A stretch of DNA of 54,530 nt, taken from positions 1 through 54,530 of the forward strand of contig JAFXTS010000019.1 in assembly GCA_017535665.1 (NCBI GenBank). Direction: 5' to 3'. This document shows positions 1-6,745 of this stretch, piece by piece (position 1 is the first letter of the stretch; every line of letters starts with the position of its first letter). The notes beneath the pieces were generated by a model. It saw only the letters and a program-made list of their open reading frames with translations, was not told the DNA's origin and ran no database searches. This stretch comes from Bacteroidales bacterium (GTDB lineage: Bacteria; Bacteroidota; Bacteroidia; Bacteroidales; WCHB1-69). Made by a program: the position numbers and the translations under genes.

Positions 1-16
1 TCCTGTATGCATAACC

Positions 17-37
17 GGTCTGATTTCGATTCAGACC
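17..37. repeat. 7-bp inverted repeat (GGTCTGA/TCAGACC)
   Basis: A 7-bp perfect inverted repeat with a 7-base loop lies in the gene-free first 113 bases. There is no T-run on either side, so a terminator is not supported. It may be an operator or the end of a structure that begins outside the window. Confidence 0.35.
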
Positions 38-113
38 ATAATATACGCATTTCAAAAGTCGGACACAAGTTTTGTTGCTCAAAACACTATGCATAAGAAT
101 ATTATAAATTAAT

Positions 114-494
114 TTAACAATAATTAAGAGACACTAGTGAAGAATCTTGGTACTTAAAATAGGCGACTCCATCATCAATAGTACAGCTATAACAGTGATA
201 TTCATAGTTTGTGAAAATAATTCCGACATCTACTTTTACGACAACCTTGTATGATTTATCTCCCAAAACATTGTAATAGAGTTGTACTTCCATTGTTCTT
301 GCATTCTCTGCAGACTCCTCGGCTTGAAATGTGCCAACAAATTTCCAACCTGATACGCAATCAGGTGTTTCTGAAATTTCTGTGTAATACTCTATGTTTG
401 ACTTGATTGTGTCATCGCCTTTTGGCGGATTCCCTGCATTTGCTGAAAAAGAAAAACACCCTAAAGTAGCGAAAAGCAGCATTAATTTTTTCAT
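114..494 (-). CDS. Small secreted protein, unknown function
   Basis: This 126-residue protein starts with a clear signal peptide (Lys-Lys, hydrophobic stretch, cleavage probably after ANA near residue 20). The mature part is about 105 residues, with four cysteines (the CYSC pair and two others) that could form disulfides after export. No family is recognised. It is a single-gene unit: a -7 box (TACTTTTG, complement of 573-580) lies about 80 bases upstream and no gene follows within the window. The start is set by the signal peptide. Confidence 0.7.
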   Translation of the reverse strand: MKKLMLLFATLGCFSFSANAGNPPKGDDTIKSNIEYYTEISETPDCVSGWKFVGTFQAEESAENARTMEVQLYYNVLGDKSYKVVVKVDVGIIFTNYEYHCYSCTIDDGVAYFKYQDSSLVSLNYC

Positions 495-572
495 GATTCA
501 CTTACCTGTTTTATACCATCGGCACATCGGTTTTTTAGTTTGTTTTGATGATTAATTTGAAGAATGATTTTG

Positions 573-580
573 CAAAAGTA
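573..580 (-). promoter_or_regulatory. Bacteroidetes -7 box for the secreted protein
   Basis: On the minus strand the octamer reads TACTTTTG, matching TAnnTTTG. It lies upstream of the gene ending at 114. No convincing -33 TTTG is seen at the usual spacing. Confidence 0.45.
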
Positions 581-596
581 GTGTAAATTTTTGTCG

Positions 597-634
597 CTAT
601 CTATCTATCAATCAATCTATCAATCTATCTATCT
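597..634. repeat. CTAT/CAAT tetranucleotide microsatellite
   Basis: About nine tandem 4-base units (CTAT with CAAT variants) lie between the promoter of the 114-494 gene and the next small ORF. The array is non-coding and prone to slippage. Confidence 0.8.
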
Positions 635-740
635 GTTTTTCAATAAAATAATTTTTCAACAAAATATCAACAATGCAGTTGCAAATGGCACACCTAATTC
701 AAAAAACAAGTCGCCTTGGTGTCCGCGACAACGATTGCGG

Positions 741-905
741 TTACAAGCCCTTTAGGACGAAATTTGAGCGGAAAGCGTGGCGTACGGGGCGGTTCTCTTC
801 GGCAGCAATGATTTGCTCCTGCCGGTTCAGCAAAAGTCGCCCCCAACGGTCAGGCAACGGGGCAGCTTGGTACCCATAGTTGTCTTGCTCATATTTTTGC
901 AACAT
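741..905 (-). CDS. Possible 54-residue protein
   Basis: A short ORF on the minus strand encodes 54 residues, rich in Arg and aromatic residues, without signal peptide or membrane segment. An octamer reading TATTTTTG on the minus strand lies about 20 bases upstream of its ATG, which would give a very short leader. It matches no family I recognise. Its own promoter-like box and the lack of any competing gene are the only support, so it remains tentative. Confidence 0.35.
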   Translation of the reverse strand: MLQKYEQDNYGYQAAPLPDRWGRLLLNRQEQIIAAEENRPVRHAFRSNFVLKGL

Positions 906-994
906 TAATTTACGAATCCAAAAATACAACTTTTTCTTTATTTTATGGTAGGTTGATAAAAAAATACGAATAGCTGGAAATAACAATGTCCCCG

Positions 995-1918
995 TTATTC
1001 TTTCAGGAAACTTTTTGCCCGCTCTTTCTCTTCTGGGGTGCCGTATTTGATGACTTTCTTCAGGTATTTGCGCTCGTTCTTGCTGTCGCCCAGCATATAG
1101 TAAGTATCGGCGATGTTGCTGAGTACTACGCCGTCGTGAGGCGCTACCTTTTCGGCTTTGAGCAGCCACGTCAATGCCGCACTGCGGTCTTCCAGCACCT
1201 GGTAAGTGGCAGCTATCACATTGATATTTTGTACATATTTGGGAAAATGGTGGTAAAGATCCTCAGCGATGCCACGAAGAAGTAGGATTTTCTGTTGCAT
1301 TTTGTCAGCATTTTCATCGTTCACTGCGGCCATGAAAAGCTCTTTCTCGTAATCAAAAATTCCATCGGTGACGACCTCCTCCATGGGAGCGTTGTTGTTG
1401 GGCCATTGCCAATGGAGTTTGTTCTGTGTGGTTCTGTCGAGTAGGGCGTGAATCTCATCTGCAAAGACGTTCCAGCGGCATAATACTTGCAACAGATGGA
1501 TTTTGCCGTACCACATATCCAGCCGGTCGGGAAAGAGGGCGATGCCGCGGCTGATGACATCCAGTGCGCTATCCACTCGTGCAAAGTCCCATCGTTGAGC
1601 ATAATACATGTAGCCGGCCACTGCGCCAGTGCTGTCGGTGAGGGTGTAAACTTCGCCTTGTACTCCGTCAGCTTCGCTGGGCGGCTCAACTGAGGATACC
1701 ACGCCCGATTGGGTCTTTGACAGGTTATAGTAGTAGTTGTATTCAGCGACGTAACGCTCGGCTGTCTGCTCGTTCATATTCCTGATTTTCAGGATGGAAG
1801 TAGTCATGGCCGTGGTGTCGCCTTTATGCAAGTCATCATAAAATTGCTCATAGGGATCTTGTGCTGCCGCAAGCATTATTAGCGACATCATCCATAGGGT
1901 GGAGAATAACTTTTTCAT
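995..1918 (-). CDS. Secreted tetratricopeptide-repeat protein
   Basis: The 307-residue protein begins with a signal peptide (MKKLFSTLWMM, cleavage near LAAAQ). The chosen ATG is the one directly before the basic-hydrophobic signal; an ATG four codons upstream is also possible. The last 80 residues contain two TPR-like helical pairs, with alanine and tyrosine at the usual packing positions (AATYQVLEDRSAALTWLLKA, then NIADTYYMLGDSKNERKYLKK). TPR proteins act as periplasmic or surface scaffolds; no specific partner is evident. A -7 box (minus strand TATTTTTG, 1944-1951) lies just upstream. Confidence 0.75.
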   Translation of the reverse strand: MKKLFSTLWMMSLIMLAAAQDPYEQFYDDLHKGDTTAMTTSILKIRNMNEQTAERYVAEYNYYYNLSKTQSGVVSSVEPPSEADGVQGEVYTLTDSTGAVAGYMYYAQRWDFARVDSALDVISRGIALFPDRLDMWYGKIHLLQVLCRWNVFADEIHALLDRTTQNKLHWQWPNNNAPMEEVVTDGIFDYEKELFMAAVNDENADKMQQKILLLRGIAEDLYHHFPKYVQNINVIAATYQVLEDRSAALTWLLKAEKVAPHDGVVLSNIADTYYMLGDSKNERKYLKKVIKYGTPEEKERAKSFLKE

Positions 1919-1943
1919 TGTTTTGGGCATTGATTCAATGCCG

Positions 1944-1951
1944 CAAAAATA
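1944..1951 (-). promoter_or_regulatory. -7 box TATTTTTG
   Basis: Complement of CAAAAATA, 25 bases upstream of the TPR gene start. The expected -33 position is occupied by the intergenic heptamer-like repeat at 1960-2000. Confidence 0.5.
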
Positions 1952-1959
1952 CGAATAAT

Positions 1960-2000
1960 TTGAAAATGGAGAATTGAAAATTGAAAATTTTTTATTGAAA
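1960..2000. repeat. Degenerate AAAATTG-type intergenic repeat, copy 1
   Basis: Imperfect tandem units of about 7 bases (TGAAAAT, GGAGAAT, TGAAAAT) just upstream of a -7 box. The same pattern recurs at 2884-2941 and 4189-4272. A run of eight G follows at 2003-2010. Confidence 0.6.
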
Positions 2001-2122
2001 TAGGGGGGGGTAATGTGTTGATAATTAGTTGATTATAAATACATTTGGGTAAAATGTGTCAATCCATCACTGTCAATTGATTTGATGAAAAGAGGGGATA
2101 AAGGAAAAAATTGGGATGAAGG

Positions 2123-2551
2123 TCACGAATTAAGAATCTCCACCATTTCCGCAGGGGTAACGACAAACGGCTTTTTGGGGAAATGCTTGGTGTTGCCAGT
2201 CACCAAGTAGGTGTCATCTTTGCTCATAGCGACTTCGTAAAACACAATATCTTTTGTATCAGGAAAGATTTCGTCTAATATTTTGACTCTCTCAGCTTTA
2301 AGTCCGATTCTTTTGATGTGACTGATGATGATGTCGATATAGCTTTTATTAAAATGAAATTTGTCTCGTAGCAGGACTTTCATATATTCGTCAAGAATTT
2401 CCTCGTTAAAAACGGGTATTATTCTACCTTGCAAAACAGCCCTTAACACAATGGCTGGATTGGAGTTCGAATCAATAGAAAGGAGTGCCGATACAACAAC
2501 ATTTGTATCAATAACGGCATAAATACTACTCTTTTCCATTTCTGACTTCAT
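2123..2551 (-). CDS. PIN-domain toxin (PIN_3-type ribonuclease)
   Basis: This 142-residue protein is the toxin half of a toxin-antitoxin pair. The PIN fold is shown by the first acidic motif (AVIDTNVVVSALLS), a mid-protein FNEEILDEY acidic segment, and the late VTGNTKHF segment typical of the PIN_3 group of putative toxins. Such proteins are Mg-dependent ribonucleases in characterised VapC relatives; the RNA target here is unknown. The ATG at 2539 is an equally good start. It overlaps the antitoxin gene by 26 bases, so the two are translationally coupled. Confidence 0.85.
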   Translation of the reverse strand: MKSEMEKSSIYAVIDTNVVVSALLSIDSNSNPAIVLRAVLQGRIIPVFNEEILDEYMKVLLRDKFHFNKSYIDIIISHIKRIGLKAERVKILDEIFPDTKDIVFYEVAMSKDDTYLVTGNTKHFPKKPFVVTPAEMVEILNS

Positions 2552-2822
2552 TGATTATGGCGTTGATTTCATCAAGAGAAAGGCCTTGCACTCCTGACTC
2601 TGCCGCTTCCGCTCTTAAAATATCAAAGGCGAGGAGCGCCTGCTTCCTGCTGTCTTCAATGGATACAGCGCGAATCTCAAAAGGAATTCTGCGCTCTCGA
2701 ACCACCGCCTTGATGAACAGCGTCAAAGCTGAAGTGTTGCTGATGCCGAACTCATCGCAAAGGACATCAAATCGTTGTTTCAAATTGCTGTCCACTCGTA
2801 TGGACATCGTTGTTTGTGACAT
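2526..2822 (-). CDS. RelB/DinJ-type antitoxin
   Basis: The 98-residue protein has an N-terminal ribbon-helix-helix (MSIRVDSNLKQRFDVLCDEF, then ISNTSALTLFIKAVV) typical of RelB/DinJ antitoxins. These dimers bind their own promoter and neutralise the toxin through a C-terminal helix. The gene precedes and overlaps the PIN toxin gene, the usual antitoxin-first order. RelB/DinJ proteins are best known with RelE/YafQ toxins; pairing with a PIN protein is a mixed combination. The DinJ-like assignment is by pattern only. Confidence 0.82.
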   Translation of the reverse strand: MSQTTMSIRVDSNLKQRFDVLCDEFGISNTSALTLFIKAVVRERRIPFEIRAVSIEDSRKQALLAFDILRAEAAESGVQGLSLDEINAIINEVRNGKE

Positions 2823-2883
2823 AATGCTTTACAATTAATAAATTTTAAATGCAAAATTACATAAAATTTCATTACAATGTATA

Positions 2884-2941
2884 GCAAAATGAAAATAAAT
2901 TGAAAATTGAAAACTGAGAACTGAAAATTGTACATTGAAAT
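2884..2941. repeat. Degenerate AAAATTG-type intergenic repeat, copy 2
   Basis: Tandem units of about 7 bases (TGAAAAT, TGAAAAC, TGAGAAC, TGAAAAT) fill the gap between the toxin-antitoxin operon and the next gene. Confidence 0.6.
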
Positions 2942-2945
2942 AACC

Positions 2946-4154
2946 CTACTCCCCGTACGTTATCGTCCTTACCGTTCGCGCCGACAGTTTCCCGTCGATG
3001 AACTCCTCGCACGCTGTCCAATTGCCATGCTCGTCGTACTGGTATTTCCATGTCAAAATGGGATGGATAGGGGTGCTGTCGCTGTTGATATCGTAAAACT
3101 CCATACAAGTCTTGTTCCCCACATCATCGTATTCGAAGCGGACACTTACGACCTTGTATGCGATGCCTCCTGTAAAATACTCGCCCTTGTAATAGTAGTT
3201 GGTCGTGATTTGCGTAATTCCCATCTCGCTGGAGATGGACAGTAGCTTTCCGTCCGAATCGTACTCGTAGTGGTAGGGAAGAGGGGCGGGCAGGGTGTCG
3301 CCGCCCATCAGATTCGCGGATTCGTACTGGAGATATCGTTCATAATTTTGAGGGAAACGAGGGAGGGTGTACATAAGCCCTTTGCCTCTAAAGTCATACT
3401 TTCGCTCACTTGCCATCGATCCATTGCGGTAGGTATAAGCGTATATTTCTTTGAGATAGGCATTTTCGAATTGGAAGACGGTGCAGACCTGTCCGCAGCT
3501 GTCGTATTGCAGACCTTCCATATAGTACCAATGCCCCTCTTTCGCCTGCCGTTGCCATGCTTGTACTCTTCCGTCAGCCACAAGGTAACGGTTTAGCTCC
3601 GTTTCATAGGCAAACTGCCACGGCCCTTTCGGCAGGTTGCGTTGCGGGGTGCGGACGTAGCGACTGCCATGATGCTTGCGGGCGAAACGATTGCTGATGC
3701 GGCGGTATTGTTTCATCATGACACTGCGTACATCGATTTGCGAAACCCGGTGTAGCGAGTCAAAGGAGTAAGTACGCTCTTCGATGGGGAAAGCATCCCA
3801 AAGGTATTCGTAGCAGCGGAGGGTGTTGTGTCTTCCCAAAAGAGTCTCTGTTACATAATGAGGATTGGGAATTAGCTGAAAGTTGTTCCGTACTTCCTTC
3901 ACCGATACCACCTCACCTTTGAAAGATATGGACATCGGGTCCATTGCTCCTGTCCAATTGTTCAAAAGGTCGCTTTGAACGGGAAAACTCATCAGTTTGA
4001 CCTGCCCGTCCCGACTTTTGGGGGTGAATTTGTAAGGTGACATCTCGCTCATCTGAAAAATCTTCTTTGCAGAATCTTGCGTGGCGATATTGATCTGTCC
4101 CCGCACACTCGCAGCGGCACAGAGTAGAAAAAAGAAGATGATGATGCGGTTCAT
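2946..4154 (-). CDS. Secreted YD-repeat-like protein
   Basis: A 402-residue protein with a signal peptide (MNRIIIFFFLLCAAASVRGQ). The C-terminal half carries several YD/RHS-like beta-hairpin motifs: YEYDSDGKLLSISS, VRFEYDDVGNKTCMEFYD and WKYQYDEHGNWTACEEF. Such repeats form beta-sheet shells or simple beta-hairpin stacks; this protein is far too short to be an RHS toxin shell, and no toxin domain is visible. It is probably periplasmic or surface-exposed. A -7 box (minus TATTTTTG, 4177-4184) lies about 25 bases upstream. A smaller relative is encoded at 18065. Confidence 0.7.
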   Translation of the reverse strand: MNRIIIFFFLLCAAASVRGQINIATQDSAKKIFQMSEMSPYKFTPKSRDGQVKLMSFPVQSDLLNNWTGAMDPMSISFKGEVVSVKEVRNNFQLIPNPHYVTETLLGRHNTLRCYEYLWDAFPIEERTYSFDSLHRVSQIDVRSVMMKQYRRISNRFARKHHGSRYVRTPQRNLPKGPWQFAYETELNRYLVADGRVQAWQRQAKEGHWYYMEGLQYDSCGQVCTVFQFENAYLKEIYAYTYRNGSMASERKYDFRGKGLMYTLPRFPQNYERYLQYESANLMGGDTLPAPLPYHYEYDSDGKLLSISSEMGITQITTNYYYKGEYFTGGIAYKVVSVRFEYDDVGNKTCMEFYDINSDSTPIHPILTWKYQYDEHGNWTACEEFIDGKLSARTVRTITYGE

Positions 4155-4176
4155 GGCGATATGAAATTTTACCCCG

Positions 4177-4184
4177 CAAAAATA
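4177..4184 (-). promoter_or_regulatory. -7 box TATTTTTG
   Basis: Same TTCGTATTTTTGC context as the box at 1944-1951, again with the AAAATTG-type repeat directly upstream. Confidence 0.5.
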
Positions 4185-4188
4185 CGAA

Positions 4189-4272
4189 TAAATTGAAAAT
4201 GGAGAATGGAAAACTGAAAATTAAGAACTGAAAATGGAAAATTGTACATTGTTAATTGTACATTGTTCATTC
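4189..4272. repeat. Degenerate AAAATTG-type intergenic repeat, copy 3
   Basis: The longest of three copies in the first 4.3 kb, built of about 7-base units ending in TTGTACATTGTTAATTG-like variants. It fills almost the whole gap between two minus-strand genes. Confidence 0.6.
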
Positions 4273-4274
4273 TC

Positions 4275-5516
4275 CTAATGGAAGAGTGTCACGATGAACG
4301 AGAACAGCACGAAGAGCCAGTGCGCTGAAATGCCCGCTAACAGTCCGCCGATGGTGTGCGCGATAATGGCCTTGGAAATCAGTGGACGGTGCCCCATCGA
4401 GTCGAGCATGGCGGCATGGGTGCTGAGGTAACCGCTCCAACACATACCCATGGCCGTGAAGACTGCGATGGCGTTGTTGTCGATGATGCCTTCAGAAACA
4501 AAGCGCGGAATCAAACCCAACGCTGCCCCCACTGCTCCTAATGCCGTGATAGGGAAGGAGATGAGCTGGGGATAGTCGAAGCCGAAGAGCCAGTGGAAAA
4601 CCACCTGTATCTTGCCGGCCGCCCACGAGATGACGGGAACGCCCTCGTATGCCGCCCCCGTATATTCTCCATTGGCCCCGGCAGGACCGAACGTCAGCAT
4701 CATCACAAGGGTGGAAATCACCAGCACGCCCGGAATGATGGCCAGACCGATGCCCACACCATCTTTGCCACCATCCAGAATCGAATTGAGGAAACGCATG
4801 AACACGCTGCCCTCGCTCTTGAAGGAGATCTGCTGCTCATCGCCCGTCTCTTCCGAAACAGGTGCGTTCAACGACGGGTCGGCCTTGAGGGTGAAACGCT
4901 GCATCAGCCGCGTGGAAATGATGCTGCCGACCACTGCGCCGATCACTCCAACCAAAGCCCCGCTGCCGAACCCCTGGCTGGTCATGAAGGCCACCACCAC
5001 CAGTCCCATACCGAAGGCCGTGCCAAAGTTGGTCAGCGAAACCAGCTGGTACTTCTTGAAATACTGGCTGAAATTTTTGTCCTTGGAGAGCGAGATGATG
5101 GCGGGGTTGTCGCTCAGGAATGTCATCACCGCACCCAGCGCGGCCACACCCGGCAGGTTGTACAACGGGCGCATCAGCGGACGCAGAATGTTCTCCAACA
5201 GGCGCACCACACCAAACTCCGCCAACAAACGGCTGATGGCCCCCATCAGCACGCAGATGGCCATGATGTAGAACACGGTCTCCAAAAGCAAGTGATAGGC
5301 CGTCTGCATGAAGGTGTTCAGCATTTTCGGCAACGACATCCGCCAGGCGAGCAGACCGAAAAAGCCGAAAAAGAGAATCAGGAAGATGATGGCCTCAACG
5401 GAGCGCTTGCTCGTAAAAGAGAGGGGATTTTTCAGCTTGAAAAGTCGTTCAATCTTTTGGAACGCCGCCTCAATGGAGCGGGCATATTCTACGGTTTTCT
5501 TTTTGCGGATCTTCAT
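4275..5516 (-). CDS. Nucleoside-recognition (gate) domain membrane transporter
   Basis: A 413-residue polytopic inner-membrane protein with about eight hydrophobic segments and two gate-type units: one around residues 80-200 (ending in the TFLSDNPAIISLSKD and LTNFGTAFGMGL regions) and one near the C-terminus (ITALGAVGAALGLIP). This matches the nucleoside-recognition domain family related to spore-maturation and CNT-like transporters. The substrate is not known. The gene follows the porin gene by eight bases in one operon, suggesting passage of the same solute through both membranes. An N-terminal 40-residue basic cytoplasmic segment precedes the first helix. Confidence 0.8.
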   Translation of the reverse strand: MKIRKKKTVEYARSIEAAFQKIERLFKLKNPLSFTSKRSVEAIIFLILFFGFFGLLAWRMSLPKMLNTFMQTAYHLLLETVFYIMAICVLMGAISRLLAEFGVVRLLENILRPLMRPLYNLPGVAALGAVMTFLSDNPAIISLSKDKNFSQYFKKYQLVSLTNFGTAFGMGLVVVAFMTSQGFGSGALVGVIGAVVGSIISTRLMQRFTLKADPSLNAPVSEETGDEQQISFKSEGSVFMRFLNSILDGGKDGVGIGLAIIPGVLVISTLVMMLTFGPAGANGEYTGAAYEGVPVISWAAGKIQVVFHWLFGFDYPQLISFPITALGAVGAALGLIPRFVSEGIIDNNAIAVFTAMGMCWSGYLSTHAAMLDSMGHRPLISKAIIAHTIGGLLAGISAHWLFVLFSFIVTLFH

Positions 5517-5524
5517 GTTGATGA

Positions 5525-6640
5525 TTACAAATTATCTGAATTCAATCTTTTGCCAAAATAACGGAGGAAATCAATATTCCAAGTGAGCCCGATCTGCGCC
5601 GTGAGCTTTCGCCCCGACACCACTCCGTCGTAAACCGGGAAATAGTGGATCTGATACAGCAGAGCGTGCAAGCGAACCGCTTCACTGCCCCTCGGATGGT
5701 ATTCAACGCCAAGTCCATAGAACGCCGAACGCTGTCCGGCTGCCACAAAGCAGTCCTTGGCCGGCGAAACCCACGGAGAGTCGGCCATGTTCTGCTCGTA
5801 ACCGCCTTTGACAAAGAGGTTCACGTGCTTGATAGCTACATCCATGCGCGAGATGACGGAGAAACTGGAGAAGATGGCATCGGTGCGGCTGACACGGTTC
5901 ATGTAGTCGATATACCAGCTCCAGCGCCCCACCTCAAAGCGGTTGCCTAAGGTGACACATCCCACAAACTGACCGCGTTTTCTTTCGAAGAAATTGACAG
6001 AGTACAAGGTCTTGAAGAAACCGAAATCGCCGCTCCATAAAAGACTGTATGCCAGCAGTCCCTGCTTCCATTCGTTTCCTTTTCCCATGTAATGAACGTA
6101 TGGCGAGTTGGCCACCTGCAAGGTCAGATGATGACGTTGTGATTTATCAGTAAATTTCACTGAACCAGCCAATTGGAAACAATAGTAGTTGTTCCAATAG
6201 TCGCCGGCATAATACACGTTGATGGGGGCGGCATCGTACTCAAAACCACCATTGGCAATGGCCTCCTTGCCGGCACGGATCGCCCAGTGGTCGTTAATCT
6301 GATATTGTAAATAAAGGAAGTCAGTATTGTCGAAAAAGGTGCTGGCACCTGCGTTGGCAATGATGCGCTGACGGAAGAAGTAGGAGAAACCCTTGCCGAA
6401 CTCGCCACCCAACAACAGGTTGAAATAGTGACCATTGAAACCGTAGTCGGTGGTGTCGGAAAGCGATGCGCTGCCACCATCGCTGAAACTGTGCTGCACA
6501 TCAAAACCGGCTCTCATCTCCAACTTGAGGTGGGTGAAACGATGGCGCACACTGTCGTTCGTCTCTTGGGCTGTCAGTTTTGTGAGTGAAAAAAGCGCAA
6601 AAGCGACAAGGATTGTTGTTTTTATTTTGTTGATTTTCAA
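5525..6640 (-). CDS. Outer-membrane porin-like beta-barrel
   Basis: The 371-residue protein has a signal peptide (cleavage near KLTAQ) and then alternating amphipathic aromatic strands up to the end (for example HYFNLLLGGEFGKGFSYFF, YFGKRLNSDNL). The YLQYQINDHWAIRAGKEAI segment resembles phosphate-selective porin O/P family barrels. It should sit in the outer membrane. It is first in an operon with the gate-domain transporter. The gene diverges from the Nfn-like gene across a 105-base region. Confidence 0.75.
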   Translation of the reverse strand: MKINKIKTTILVAFALFSLTKLTAQETNDSVRHRFTHLKLEMRAGFDVQHSFSDGGSASLSDTTDYGFNGHYFNLLLGGEFGKGFSYFFRQRIIANAGASTFFDNTDFLYLQYQINDHWAIRAGKEAIANGGFEYDAAPINVYYAGDYWNNYYCFQLAGSVKFTDKSQRHHLTLQVANSPYVHYMGKGNEWKQGLLAYSLLWSGDFGFFKTLYSVNFFERKRGQFVGCVTLGNRFEVGRWSWYIDYMNRVSRTDAIFSSFSVISRMDVAIKHVNLFVKGGYEQNMADSPWVSPAKDCFVAAGQRSAFYGLGVEYHPRGSEAVRLHALLYQIHYFPVYDGVVSGRKLTAQIGLTWNIDFLRYFGKRLNSDNL

Positions 6641-6712
6641 TTTATTATAATAATAATTTAATATTCAAAAATGCGAGTGCAAAATTAGGTCATTTTTTGA
6701 AAAGAAAAAGCC

Positions 6713-6720
6713 GTATATTT
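6713..6720 (+). promoter_or_regulatory. -7 box TATATTTG for the Nfn-like gene
   Basis: TATATTTG lies 26 bases before the ATG at 6746. A TTTG lies upstream but with a spacing shorter than the usual 19 bases. Confidence 0.55.
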
Positions 6721-6745
6721 GCAACTTGAAAAAAATAAATGCATC

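Noticed and set aside
17..37. Terminator at the left edge
   Set aside because: The hairpin lacks a T run on both strands.
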